Assembly: GCA_022036555.1 (NCBI GenBank)
Contig: CM039140.1
Span: 682,001-746,000 of the forward strand
DNA from: Microstegium vimineum
Taxonomy: Eukaryota > Streptophyta > Magnoliopsida > Poales > Poaceae
Direction: 5' to 3'
Length of the DNA: 64,000 nucleotides
Shown one piece after another: positions 44,881-56,920 of the stretch. The first letter of the stretch is position 1. Every line of letters begins with the position of its first letter. A program made the position numbers and the translations under genes. The notes under the pieces were generated by a model. It was not told the origin of the DNA, searched no databases, and saw only the letters and a program-made list of their open reading frames with translations.

Positions 44881-46680
44881 TGCCGTAGTGCTGCTGCTCC
44901 AGTAGCTGTGCGCGATGCGACGGTGCTGTCTCTGGCGGTGCGTTGGTAGGGATGCAGTTCGGCTCACCATCACGAGGGCCCGTGCCGACTCGTGCATGCG
45001 TAGGCGCCTTCTCTGTCTTTTTTTTTCTTCTTCTCTTTGAGTCGTCTTCAATTCTCTGCCTGTGCCTGGTGGTATGTGGTGGAATGGTACGGCAGCGGCA
45101 CACGGCAGCGGCGCATCTTCCATGCTCACGGTGACCCTCGCATGGCCACGTCCATCTGTGAGAGACGAAGCCTATCGCAGTAAATCACAGCGCACGCACG
45201 GCGGCTCCCGCTCACGACAGATTCCGCACGCACGGCGGCTCCCTGAAGTCAGCACGTCGCCCTGCCTCGATAATATCCGGAGGCTCCTTCAAGATGTTCT
45301 TTTTGTTTGATTGATAGAAAAAAAAATTAATCTTTGAATAGGGAACGATTGATTAAAAGTCAGAAGATTTAATTAAGAGAGCGGAGGGAAGACGGAGTCG
45401 GCGATCCGGACAACTAATGTAAATCAGAAATCGGTGCTGGCGATCCGGACAACTAAGGTAAATCAGAAATTGGTGCTGGTGAACTTGTAGGTGAACTCTG
45501 GATCATGCTACGATTCCGTGAACTTGTAAATCAGAAATCTCAAATGATTCCGTGAACTTGTAGGTGAACTCTAGATCAGTGCGGCCTCAATGGAAAATCC
45601 CGGCGTCAGAGTGCATTCTGTAGTACCGTGCATATACTATATGATCGCCTCAATAACGTATGGATTCCAACGTATCATTAAATTGTCCTGAACATTCACT
45701 CATTTAATTTTCACAACTAAGAAGTATTGTGACAACAATTTTAATGCTAATAAAGATTAACTATTTTTCTTCATAATTATTTGAGTATTCCTACAGGAGG
45801 TAGTAGCAGCAACGCACCCCAACTCATTTTCGAGGAGCGCGGTAGGGCCTTGACGAGAGGCCGTCGTCGTCTCCGTGGCCCTCGACGTGAAGTCGCCGCC
45901 GCCGTCAGCGCGTTAGGGCCTCGACGAGAGGCCGTCGTCGTCTCTGTGGCCCTCGACGTGAAGCCGACGTCGCCGTCGCCTTCGTGGTCCACAAGGGCAC
46001 GCCGGCAGGCAGGTAGGCCAAACCGCCGACTGCCAGTCTCACACAAGGTACATATACATCCATGTATGTGTTGCATCTATGCTTTATTCGCATGCCCTTG
46101 ATGCATGTTTACAACCTGGTCGGCAGCAGCACGGTACTAAAACCGAAACGCTTGGCTGGGTAATTTTGCCAGCATCGTATGATCCGTGTACTAGGACCAG
46201 ATATAAACATTTTTTTTGTTATCTGCTTTATTTTGTTCCAGTTATAATTTTTGGATACATCACCAGCCGCGATCCTTTGAAAACATTAAAGTTGCTGCCT
46301 CGTCACCTACCCAATGTCTACACCGAGAGAAACATCCAATACACTAAGTGACATCACTAACATCGCAGGTATGATTTCGAACTGAGCATATGTATAGGAC
46401 TTTGGGTGTCTTATTTATTTTCTACTATATAGATGACGTCCGACGGACGAGGGACAACGAACCCTGGGTTCGTCGTGCAAACGAATGTTATGACAACATC
46501 TCTGAAGATATCCAATATATGATTAAGGAGTTAGAGAGAATGTAACTATGTCTTCTTAAATGCAACAATGTTCGTTAAATTATTGTGTAAAAAGTTAAAC
46601 TCTTACCAAAATAATTGGTTGTTTTTTAAAATATTTTTCTAAAAAAATCGTAGCGTTAGCACGGACATTATAATAGTTAG
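44881..46680. other. Right interior of the candidate Helitron
   Basis: No gene is recognised. CCTATCGCAGTAAATCAC near 45170 repeats a stretch at about 39211, just left of the CACTA insertion. 45410-45580 has repeated GATCCGGACAACTAA, GTAAATCAGAAAT and GAACTTGTAGGTGAACTCT words. Frames near 45777-46101 are GC-driven. Confidence 0.35.
45843..45964. repeat. Tandem duplication, 71-bp period
   Basis: Copies at 45843-45893 and 45914-45964 sharing GACGAGAGGCCGTCGTCGTC and GTGGCCCTCGACGTGAAG. Confidence 0.9.
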
Positions 46681-47005
46681 TACAAGGGAAATTTATGAAA
46701 CTGCAATAGGACCTTAAAACTTAGAGTAGCATAAGCCCTCTTGCAATATCAAAACTTCATTTCATTCCCTCTTTACTCCTGCTTGAAATAAAAATACGCT
46801 TCTGTTTTTCAATATGAAGAACACAACAGCTACTTCTAGCTAGCTAGCTTACATTGAAGCTAATAAACATTAGATTTAATGTATACCAAATATCTCGCCC
46901 GATCTGCTGAAGCCAATATGCTACAGCAGCCATTTTTTTCATGCTCTGACAATGTGCAATAATGCCGTTCTGTATGTTGCCGAGAACCCATATTTAACAT
47001 ATATG
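46681..47005. other. Downstream flank of the bHLH gene
   Basis: AT-rich sequence with no gene. On the minus strand it is the expected 3' UTR of the bHLH gene. Confidence 0.35.
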
Positions 47006-49441
47006 TTATCTCCCTGGTGGACGATTGCAGCGGCAGGTGCACTTCTCCTTGTCTCTCTTGAGATCCTGCAATCCAAGTGCATATAGTACAGTTGCAGTAT
47101 GTGTGCTGGTATGTATACACGTATGTAATAAGAGCAGTGGATGAAACTAAAGAAGAATTTTGTACAGAATACTGATCACTTCTTTAAGTTCATTCGAATG
47201 ATAAAGCTCGTGGCCAGATTACTGAAGGGCCTAATGTGATGCTGAAATCATCATGTATGGAAGTGCACGTCAGATCGACTGCTTCGTGTGTGTTTATGTT
47301 TTTTTTTATGGAACAATGCAGAAGTTGGAAACTGAAGCAGCATCCGTTTTCTGGCCATAAACATAAATAAGTGAAAAAAAACCGTATAAATACGTACATA
47401 TACCTGCAGCTCGCTCTGGAGTCCTCTTATGTGATCAACTGCTAAGTCCAGCATGTCCGCTGTACTAGTTTGCTGCCACATTTTAAAGAACAAATTAAAA
47501 GGATAAGAATGAATTTGTGTGCATGCCTGTAAAAACCTGCATATTGTTGTCTGTTCGAAAAGAGAGACTAAATAGCAACCATATTTATATGCACTGCATA
47601 TATATATATATATATATAGAAACAAAGAGATCATATATTCTGCAACACGGAATCACGGATAATGTATAAATGGATCATCACCTCGTCCATGTTAGGCACA
47701 AGGGCCTGCAACTTTCTGAGCTTCTCGCTGATCCTCGTTCTTCGATCCTACAAACATCTATCATTGATCACATGCCTGACGACATTTAGTCTTCAATAAT
47801 CTCCAAAAAAAATTAAAAGGGGTGCAATCAAGTGCCAAAGATGCAGAAAATATAATCATCTATAGATTATGACACATATGTTATGTACATTAAGATAGAG
47901 CATGAAAACTTGTTACTACTACGAGGGAACAGCATGCCCCATCAGGAAGAGAAGATGTGGGAATTTACCCGCTCTGCGATGCTCCTTGGATGGGTGGCAC
48001 ATCCACGCTTGGCTCGTACTCTGAATGGAACTTGGTCTTGCTGCATCTGTAGTAGACCCGCTGTCTCCGCCACACCAAACTGCGTCCACATATCGATGCA
48101 TAATCACCGTTAAAAAACTTTATCAGCCGAAATTGACCGAATTTTTTTAAATTTCCATTCTATAGGTAGGGTTCGACAAAATTAGGTGTCAGTTAAAATT
48201 TTCCTTATCCTACACAACAACCCAAATTCATCCACGCGATGACCCCGTACTCGTAGTGTTTTATATATTCTTAATTATCTGTGAACAAGAGATGTTTAAT
48301 AGCTTGTGAATAATTTCAAGTCAAATTCTACGATTTTTTTTCAAAAGAATTTGTTTTTTTTTAAATTTTGTCTGATATATTTTTGATGTATCCTATTTAT
48401 CCATGACCCCGATAAATTTTAATTTCCGTTAATGAAAACCTTGTACATGATAACACATGAAATCATGCAGGCATTACACACACAACTAATTAATTCCTTT
48501 GTGGCTGATTGCTGCTTTGTAGATTATTCTAGACTTGTAACTAATATTTCAAACAACCTTAATGAGCATATCCTAATAGGAATAGGATCATGTATAGTGT
48601 GTATATATCCCAATTTATTTCGAGAAAATTCTTTTCAGCAAGGACATGCAAATATATGTAAAACAAAAAACATTTAATTAGCATTATAAATGGCAAGAAA
48701 ACATCCATTTTATGATAATAAGTACCAGTACCATACCTGTAATTCATATGAGTTACTAATACCGGCTATGATGTCGTCATTGTTGTGTATTCCTGTTTTG
48801 TTTGCCGGGTTGGAAGAAAACACAATAGGATTTGAATCCTCCCATGATCCAATTGAGAACCCACTTGAGAAGGAACGTGCCACATTGTTGGCGGTGATGC
48901 TCATCTCTTCAGAATGTCCAATACCATGCACATTATTGTTGAGATCGTCTAGGATTCCATCCTCTGAGAATTGAGAGAGGGTTCCTTGTCTGGATAAGTT
49001 CATGGGGGACTTCATCTTCTTGTGATAGCCACTCATTGCATGGTGAACCTCACCACCAACTCTAGCCCTTGCACTTGGAAAACCTACTTTCCATACAAAA
49101 GCACATAAGATATCCATCATTGCTAATTTTGTCGTATATGGACGATGAAATGTGTAGAATGAATGAATTTATTGCTTCATGGTCTCATGGATGGATATAT
49201 GGAGGAATTGATGCTAACTGAATGTCCTAACAAATGCATGATGATAGATGGATGCTAGACAAATATAATCTAGTGCTGAAATGTGTAGTATGAATGAGAT
49301 GTTTTGGTGGAACGTGTAGGATTTAGATATTATTAACTTAGTTATGAATGGTTGGATGCTAGATGGATGTATTACTATTGCTCCATATGTGATTTTATGG
49401 AGGTACCTACATCTCCTTGATTCAATGGAGAGTTGCGCCAT
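47006..49441 (-). CDS. bHLH transcription factor, FBH/AKS type
   Basis: Six coding exons on the complement: 49411-49441, 48737-49083, 47969-48079, 47682-47747, 47404-47472 and 47006-47065. All junctions have GT/AG and the total is 228 codons (227 aa). The bHLH spans about residues 147-208: AKRGCATHPRSIAER, then DRRTRISEKLRKLQALVP, then TSTADMLDLAVDHIRGLQ. The basic region keeps the His-Glu-Arg residues needed for E-box binding. The N-terminal exon has SRQGTLSQFSEDG, like the conserved SRQGS block of the FBH/AKS (bHLH122/128/129/130) group, which act in flowering and stomatal control in Arabidopsis. Exon 1 (10 codons) is the least certain; an internal start in exon 2 is possible. Shorter than usual for the group. 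Confidence 0.88.
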
Positions 49442-49527
49442 TGTAAAAAGCCTAGGTTAATTTGAAGTATTAGTATTACTTTTGGTTTATGCATGAGATG
49501 ATGTAGATCTAGTTATCAAGTAGGTCT

Positions 49528-50235
49528 CACTACTAAAAAACAATTTTAGAGGTATGTCTTTTCTTTTCAGACATGATTCTATTTCTTTAGCCACCCATAA
49601 AAAAGAAATAGTGCCCTGGGTCAAGAACCGCTTCTAAAAATTAATTTCTAGATGCGATACTCTATTTCTAGAGGAGGCCGGCAAAACCAAACGCTTTGCC
49701 ATGTTCACAAATAATATTCCATCCATGACTAAAAATGATATGTAAAAAAACCAGAGGCACCAAAGGACGTCAAAATATCAGTATTGAAGATTCTGGATCC
49801 CACCTTATTAATTCCGTGACCTCACTCTCGTCACACCCATCCACCCACCTGTCTCTCCCTTATGTCTTCACTCCCCCTCTCTATCTCTCCTTACTCCTTT
49901 CTGCATTTCACCAGCACAGTAGGGCAGACAATGCCCCATAGTGCACTCTAGTGGACGATGCAACGTGCACGTGACTAGGAAAGCATGGACCCTAGTAGGC
50001 GATACGGTGGGCAAGCCTAGGTAGGCAAGTCATTGACGTGCGGTGTGTGGGCCTAGCTGGCCAAAGCATCTAGCGGTATTTTTAATCAATTTATAGAGAC
50101 AATTCATGTTTTCAAGCACCGTAAAACTTTATTTCTAGGAGCCGTTGAATAATCTCATCTAAAAATATTGATTTATAGAGGCACATAAGCACAGGTTGGT
50201 GAAACAACCGTGACTAAAAAGCAGTTTTGACTGCA
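49528..50235. mobile_element. Non-autonomous CACTA fragment, left end only
   Basis: Begins CACTACTAAAAAACAATTTTAG and carries repeated subterminal words, TTTCTAGA, TTTATAGAG and TTTCTAGGAG, up to about 50180. No matching right end is visible; the LTR fragment at 50236 may have cut it off. 49442-49527 is the upstream flank of the bHLH gene. Confidence 0.5.
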
Positions 50236-51365
50236 TGAAAGACACGTTTGGGTTTTGGTAATTGAATTAATGAAAACATTTGAGGAATAATGTTTTCATA
50301 TGTAAGAGAAGATGGCAAAGACCATGTGATGCAAAGGCTCGACAGAGTGAAGAGATGGAAGTGATGGATGCTAGAAATGAAGAAGATGAATGACAAGTGC
50401 AAGGCAAAGACATAATATAGGGATTTTCCTCCCCCCCAACCATGTGGTGATTAGAGAAGTGGAAATGGTCGGGTTTATAGGTTAGACAATCATACTATAA
50501 AGAGGGGTAAAGTCTAGTTGCTAATGTGGTTATCTAGTGTCACTTGTGAGATCTAGCATTGCATACACATTAGGATTGAGCGGTGTTGTGAGATCAAGTA
50601 AAAACCTTTGAAAAATGCTAACTCAGTGGTATGGTCACCAAAGCTGACTAGTGAACTACTAGAGCTTTGCCATAGTTACCTGAGCTATGCAGGACATTCT
50701 CCAATCCACTAGAACACTCTGGTGGTCCATCGGAGGGCAACACTGGAGCTTAGTGTAGAGCACACCGAGAGTATGTAGAGAACTCCTAGGATCCCAATGT
50801 TGTCTAGTGATCACCAGAGTTAACCCATCGGGAGTTAGCACACAATAACATCTAGTTCTAATAGCATGACATTTACTTGAGGGCACTATAGTGGGTGATT
50901 CCAGTGACCCAATGAGGTCTCTAGTACTCCCAAAAAAAGCTATTGGAAGTTGCTATTGACTCTTTTCTTGTTTGGGTTTGTTATAATATAAATAAAGGGT
51001 GTGGCTAGGTATGGCACATATCTTGGATCCCCTAACTAATATACACACACAGAGCTCGAGTTAAGCCTCTTTCATATTTTCTTGCTAGTGATTACATTCT
51101 GGGTGAGATTGAAGAGATTCTAGTGCTTGTGCTTTGAGTAATTGCATTGAGTGGCACTAGGAATGGTCTTGGTTGTGCAATTTGCTTGTTACTCTTGTGG
51201 TTGCCTCCACCTAGATGGCTTGGAACAATGATACTCCATTGAAGCACTCAAATTAAAGGTAGTGATGTGCTCCTAAGGTGATTGTGATAGGCTCTTGTGC
51301 TCATCCTCATTGGAGTTGGCAAAGAGCAACTTGAGTGGAATAGAGGTGATGAGAGTGTCTTGTGA
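50236..51365 (+). mobile_element. Diverged LTR fragment of the Sirevirus-like group
   Basis: Starts TGAAAGACAC...TTTTGGTAATTGA, like the LTR at 56921. It follows the same order of landmarks: a CTATAAAGAGGGG/CTATCAAGAGGGG block, GGTTATCTAGTG, ATTAGGAT.GAG, then GTGGCACTAGG, GGTTGCC.CC.CCTAGA and GCAAAGAGCAACT. Much diverged. The right end is not defined and no target duplication was found. Confidence 0.65.
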
Positions 51366-51549
51366 TGTACATAACAATTTGTATAGTTGGGTTACACACT
51401 TGTGTTATCAGTTTGTTTGGCTAACTAATTATAGTCTATATATATATCCTATTAAATGATAGTAAATATACATTTTTTATATATCATTAGAGTCCTTCAA
51501 TGTTCATGATGTCCTTTCTCATAAGTCCTAAAGGATTCATTAAAACTAG

Positions 51550-52690
51550 ATTATTATAGAGCTTGTTTTTTTGGCAATGCAATGGGCATAAGAAGAAATA
51601 TATAGGTTTGCATTGCAAGGTGGAGTGTGTCATCTAAGATGAAATGCATGGAGGTATCTTAAACCTGGAAGTACAAAATGAGTGTTTCCTAAGAAAAATG
51701 GATGTTTAAGCTTCTAAATGGAGATGGTCTTTGGCAAAATATCCTCAAGATAAAATATCTAAAAATAAGAATTTTATCACAAGTAAGCAAACTGATGAGG
51801 ACACCACTACATGTCCCCACCACAAACAATAGAAGATTCACATTTTTCTTTCTAGTGGATATCAAAGATTAGTTCTTCGAAATGGAAAGTTAAAGTAAAA
51901 TGGTTATCAAACTATATTTTGGGAAGACCATTGCTTAGGAGATGATCCATTAATGAGGAAATTTCCTTCATTATATTAGATAGTTAGAAGGAAAAGTGAC
52001 GTTATCTCACATATGCTAAGTACAATTCCCCTTAATGTTTCGTTTAGATGGACATTGTTAGGGGAAAGTTAGGCGATTGGCTCAATTTGGTATCTTTGAT
52101 TATTAGGAGTCCTTAAATTAAAAGGTGGATGTATTGGTGTGGATGTGGAACAAGAATGTTTTTGCCTCGGTATTATTTGTATATAGAAAATCATGAGAAA
52201 ATGAGGGAATGTTAGGAAGAAACTTGTTTTGAAAGCTAACCTACCTTTTGAATATCGAAATCTTCCTTTGGCATCTTCAAAAAGGTGTCATCCTAACTAA
52301 AGGCAATTTTAAAAAGTATGTTGGAAAGGGAGCACTAGGTGTTATCTTTGCAATTATGAGGAAACCATTCAACACCTCCTTTTTTATTGCCATATTGCAA
52401 GGTCCATTTAGAATGTGGTATGTATTATTTTTAAGTTGCAGCCACCTAGTAGCATCAATCATCTGTTTGGTTCCTGGTTGGCAAGATTTTCGTCAAAATT
52501 GTGAAGTAAAATTTTGGTTGGTGCAGTAGCTATGTGCATAGCAATGTGATTGTGCAGAATGATGTTATTCTTCAAAATCAGTACAACTAACTCATCCTTC
52601 CGATCATTTTTAGGGAGACTTATTGGATCATGCATTGGTCTTAGCTATTATTTAAAGAGAAAATGGATCACCATATCTAAAAGCGTGATA
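51550..52690 (+). pseudogene. LINE reverse-transcriptase C-terminus (decayed)
   Basis: Reading across frames shows the order seen in plant L1 ORF2: KWMFKLLNGDGLWQNIL, SHMLSTIPLNVSFRWTLLG, then KGVILTKGNF followed by the zf-RVT cluster CYLCNYEETIQH and CHIARSI. A further stretch near 52560-52680 matches the usual end (ETYWIMHWS). Many stops and frameshifts. The 5' part is missing. Confidence 0.78.
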
Positions 52691-53156
52691 TTGTGCTTCA
52701 AAGGTGTTGATGAGCAAAGGCCAACAAATTCATATAGGCATTTCAACTTGACCGGCACGATTTCTATAATTGCATTCTTCACACAACACACAAATATATA
52801 TAATTGGGTCACTTTTGTCAAATGTTCCTAGTTATGACGGTCAATTGCTTTAGGTATGCAAAGTACGTCAGCATAAGGAGAGGGTAGCTGAACCTAGACA
52901 TGCGACAGCATCACAGCAATGCCTGGTCCCCACGTGCATGCCAATCGCCAAGGTCAGTAGGGGCTTGGTGTAGTGGGATTTTTCTTTTCTTTTTTTCTTT
53001 TTTGCCAAAATCAAGTGGGGATTAATTATTGTAGTCGGCAACACACTCAGTATTCAGCAAGTCGATGCTCTACAAGCTAGGCTGACTGAAATTAACGACT
53101 GAACCGGATCTTTCAGAACAGTCCATTCTGGCGGCCGGTCTCGTCTCGATGCTAGT
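52691..53156. other. Intergenic, nothing recognised
   Basis: No gene or repeat is supported between the LINE remnant and the hAT left end. Confidence 0.3.
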
Positions 53157-53463
53157 TAGGGCCTGCTAATGGGGCGGGGTTGGAACTAAAGTTGGGCATG
53201 TAGCCCGGGCCCGTTAGCCCGACACGAAGCACGTCAAATTTGGCCCAGCACGGCCCGGTGTTCATTGGGGCCGGGCTGGCACGGCACGGGGGAGCAGGCC
53301 GTGCCTGGGCCGTCACTCGAGCCCGTGGGCCAGCACGGGCACGGCCCGCTCCCAACGGTAGGCCCGGTGGCGGCCCGCTCCCCGGCCCTCCCCCTCCTGG
53401 CCTTCCCAGGCAACCCTAAACGCGGCCTTTCCCACGGCCCACCGCGCGGCGCCCCGCCCCCCT

Positions 53464-53475
53464 CCATATATAATG
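53464..53475 (+). promoter_or_regulatory. TATA box of the hAT transposase gene
   Basis: CCATATATAATG, about 300 bp inside the hAT left end, followed by a CT-rich leader. It precedes a likely leader intron (donor CAGGTGAG at about 53829-53836, acceptor TTTTTTGCAG at about 53940-53949). Confidence 0.55.
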
Positions 53476-53840
53476 GAGCCCCCCCCCACTCACTCTCCCC
53501 AAACCCTAATCCCTCGCCTCGCCGCACGTCGCACGCTCTCGGCTCTCGCCAAACCCTAATCCCCTCCTCTCGGTCACCTTCGTCTTCGTCTCCGACTCCG
53601 ACGGTTCCCGGTCCCCGCCGTCGGGACCTCTCCACCGCGCCACCACCTCTCTGGTTCCCTGGTCCCCTCGCTCCTCCCTACTCCCTCCTTCCCTCCTCTG
53701 TCCCGTCGATGAACATGTGAGTTCGTCCTCCGTCCGGTCCGGTCCCTCCGCCATGCTCGTCGTCTTTCTAATCGCTATCACATTTCCTCTGGATTACCCT
53801 CGTCTCCTCCGGCGTTGGGCTCCGGTTGAGCAGGTGAGAG

Positions 53841-53885
53841 TCAGAACCCTAACCCTAATCCTAATCCTAGATCTAACCCTAACCC
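53841..53885 (+). repeat. Telomere-like repeats in the leader intron
   Basis: Short runs of AACCCTAACCCTAATCCTAAT and CTAACCCTAACCCT. They match the plant telomere unit CCCTAAA only in part (CCCTAA units), and lie inside the transposase gene's leader intron. Confidence 0.6.
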
Positions 53886-54376
53886 TCTCTGCTCTGTGAT
53901 TCACTGATTCTGATCCATTTTTTCTTTCTTTTTTCACCTTTTTTGCAGGTCGGTTGCCGATGCTGAGTCCTCTAGCCGTGGCTCCAGCATGAGGCAGCCG
54001 CACCCGCAACGACCGTCGAGGATCGGTGCTGGAAGAGGACGACAGTCGGTGATCCAGGGAGCCATGGCGGTGGACGACGACCATGTCGTGTACCCCGTCA
54101 CCGGCGACGAGATCCTGATCGCCTGCGGGCTATCCCCGGAGCACGACGACGACGACCGTGACCCTTACTCGTTGTTCGGTGACAACGTTGGCATGGGCGG
54201 CCGGGGTCCTGCTCCGGAACCGGTCGATCTTGATGCTGCACCTGATGGTGCTGGTGCAGGGACAGGGACTCCAGTGGCCTCCAACACCACTGACACTGGT
54301 ATTGGTGAAACTGAAACTCCAACCTCCTCTCTTAAGCATGAATCTGCTGTCTGGGTTGATTTTATCAAGATATTTG

Positions 54377-55832
54377 TGTCGGGTACAAAGGTAAGGGGTA
54401 CCCTAATCTCTGGCGATTTAGTGCTTAATATTCAGGCAAAATCCAAAAGTCATCCAACCTATAAGGGAAGGCCCATCAAGCAGGGGCCTACCTCCCCATC
54501 AAACATGACCAGTCATGGGCTGGCCCATTAACAAGGGGACAGTAGGCAGGATCCCCCTCGACATCGACCCCTCGAACAACGGAAGGGGGATCGATCAAAC
54601 GACCCTCGACCTCGACCCTCGAACAACGGAAGGGGGATCGATCGAACGACCCTCGACCTCGACCCCTTGAACAACGGAAGGGGGATCGATTGAACGACCC
54701 TCTGCCTCGACCCCTCGGACAATGGAAGGAGGGTCGATCGATCGACCCTCGACCTCGACCCCTCGAATGACGGATAGGGGTTCGATCGAATGACCCGCGA
54801 GCAGGAGGCTCGATCGACTCTCCCACTCCCAGTATGGGGTAAAAGGAATCCAATGCGCCCACCTACTCCCGCCTAACGCCATGGGCGGCCACTACCATGG
54901 TCAAATCTATCAACTCGTCGCTCATACTTGGGCTCTCTGACGATCGTGCGGCCACTGTAGCCACGTCACAAGTACAGAACCCAAAGGCACCCCCTCGAGC
55001 CATGAACGGAACAACCCTCGACCATGTTTACAGGGGCGCATCAGGGTCACGCAGGCCTCGACGCTCCTCGACCCGGGGGCTCGACCGTCACCTCCAACCA
55101 CTCGGGCATAGGACCCGTCCTATCCGCTCCGCATCGGCTGCAGAGCTCGTACCCGTCCACTGGAGGCCGATCATCCTAAACCATGACGATCGGCAGCGTC
55201 CAGTCCGCTGCCACCATGCCCTGAAGCACCGGAAGGACCGGAGGGCCATACCGCTACATCGATCGACGTCCCACCGCAAGCATGGCGTCATGGACACGCC
55301 TCCTATGTCGCTACAGTCTAGGACCTCTTTACTCTCAGAACTCCCCTTGGTCTATAAAAGGGGACGCTGGGATAGTAGGGAGGGCATCAGGACACAGAAC
55401 AGGGGCATAACCTCACACATCAGAATACAACAGCAAGACATCCGCTCACACTTGCTGCCGTCTAAACAACACCCACTAGCACTCTCCACAAACCCACTAG
55501 CATACGCAACAGAGTGCCACTTCCGAACATAATACAATCCAGTGATGGCTTGAACAACATCTCAAGCAATCAACCGACTCACCTAGGGTAGCCCGGCTAG
55601 TCCTAGGCCTCAGCTCACTCCGAGCACCCCCGTGTAAACCAGCTTGTATCCCCCCCCGTATGAGCACTTCGGTGCGAGATAATACAATTCTTCCTTACCC
55701 ACTAGACGTAGGGATTTCTTTGCCCGAACCAGGATAAATATTGTGTTCTTCTTGCATCACATCTGGGAGTGGGAGCACGCAATATACAAATTTACTAGTT
55801 GGTGATTAACCCCCTGGGTCGAAACGCCGACA
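54377..55832 (+). mobile_element. Solo LTR, 1.46 kb, in the hAT transposase
   Basis: Begins TGTCGGGTAC and ends GAAACGCCGACA: perfect TGTCGG/CCGACA ends. The target duplication is ATTTG (54372-54376) against ATTTT (55833-55837), one mismatch. A plus-strand TATA (TCTATAAAAGGGG) lies at about 55351-55363. Contains a 57-bp-type tandem repeat. Confidence 0.88.
54545..54790. repeat. Tandem repeat, about 57 bp x4
   Basis: Four to five copies of a unit holding CCCTCGACCTCGACCCCTCG and AACGGAAGGGGGATCGATCG, in the U3 part of the solo LTR. Confidence 0.85.
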
Positions 55833-56920
55833 ATTTTAAACTATGAATGGCACTAAAGTGAGAACTCATGCTACCTGTAAAATGTGTAGGACCACTTTGA
55901 CTGCTAGATCTGCTTCTGGTACTAGTCATTTGATTAGGCACCAAAACTCTTGTAGGAAGAAGGTTGATAATGCTGCTAGGATTCAGTCTAGACTTGCATT
56001 TAATTCTGATGGTTCTTTGCATAATTGGAACTATGATCCTGCTCTTGCTAGGTCTAAACTGTGTAGATTGATTGCTAGACTTGACCTTCCTTTGGGCATA
56101 GCTGAGACAGAGGCCTGGGAGGAATATATTAAAACTGCTCATAATCCTAGGTATTCTAAAGTATCTAGAAGGACAACAACTAGAGATCTTGCTAAGCTGT
56201 TTACTGAACGTCGTGATAATCTTAAGAATTTTGTGATGTCTGCTGCTTCATGTGTTGCTTTGACATCTGATATCTGGTCTGGTAATGCTAAGGAGGACTA
56301 TATAAGTGTTGTTGCTCATTATGTGAATGCTGATTGGGAGTTGCAAAAAAAGGTTATTGGACTTAGGTTGATTGAAGTGAAACATACTGGTGAAAACATA
56401 AGTCAGTCAATTGCTGCTGTGGTTGAGGAGTTTGGTCTGATTTCTAAAGTCTTTTCTGTCACTTTAGGCATCATTGTTTGCTGAGTACTTGGGCTATGAA
56501 GTGTCACCTGACCCTTCACAACCTTCTAAGTACAATCTTGTTCATCAACGCTGTGCATGTCATATAATTAATTTGATTGTTAAATCTGGACTAAAGAGGT
56601 TGAAGCCATACTTAGAAGATTTTAGAACTGCAATTAATTTCTTGAATGCATCTAATAATAGAATTGCTATGTTCAAAGACTATTGCATTGCTAAAGGTAA
56701 AAGGCCTAGAAAGTTTGCAGTGGATATGGATGTTAGATGGAATGCAACTTACCTGATGCTGAAACATTTGCTTCCATATGCTGAAGTGTTTTTTGTATTC
56801 ATTAACTCAAACTATGAATCTGTACTGTTAACTCAAACTCACTGGAACCTTGCTTCTAAAATGTTAGAAATGCTTGAACTCTTTTATGACTGCACTGTTG
56901 TTCTGCCTAGTGTGTATTAT

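Larger units (their letters stand above)
38955..46680 (+). mobile_element. Candidate Helitron, 7.7 kb including a nested CACTA
   Basis: The left end TCTCTACTATAATTG follows a host A. The right end lies after CGTAGCGTTAGCACGG, a weak GC hairpin like that near the 3' end of grass Helitrons, and ends GTTAG before a host T (46681). There are no inverted repeats and no target duplication, as expected. Without the CACTA it is about 2.1 kb. The last four bases read TTAG where CTRR is usual, so this is a candidate only. Confidence 0.45.

Noticed and set aside
54488..54882. Repeated Arg/Gly/Ser protein frames on the minus strand
   Set aside because: They are the 57-bp tandem repeat of the solo LTR read as protein; the repeats, not coding selection, keep them open.
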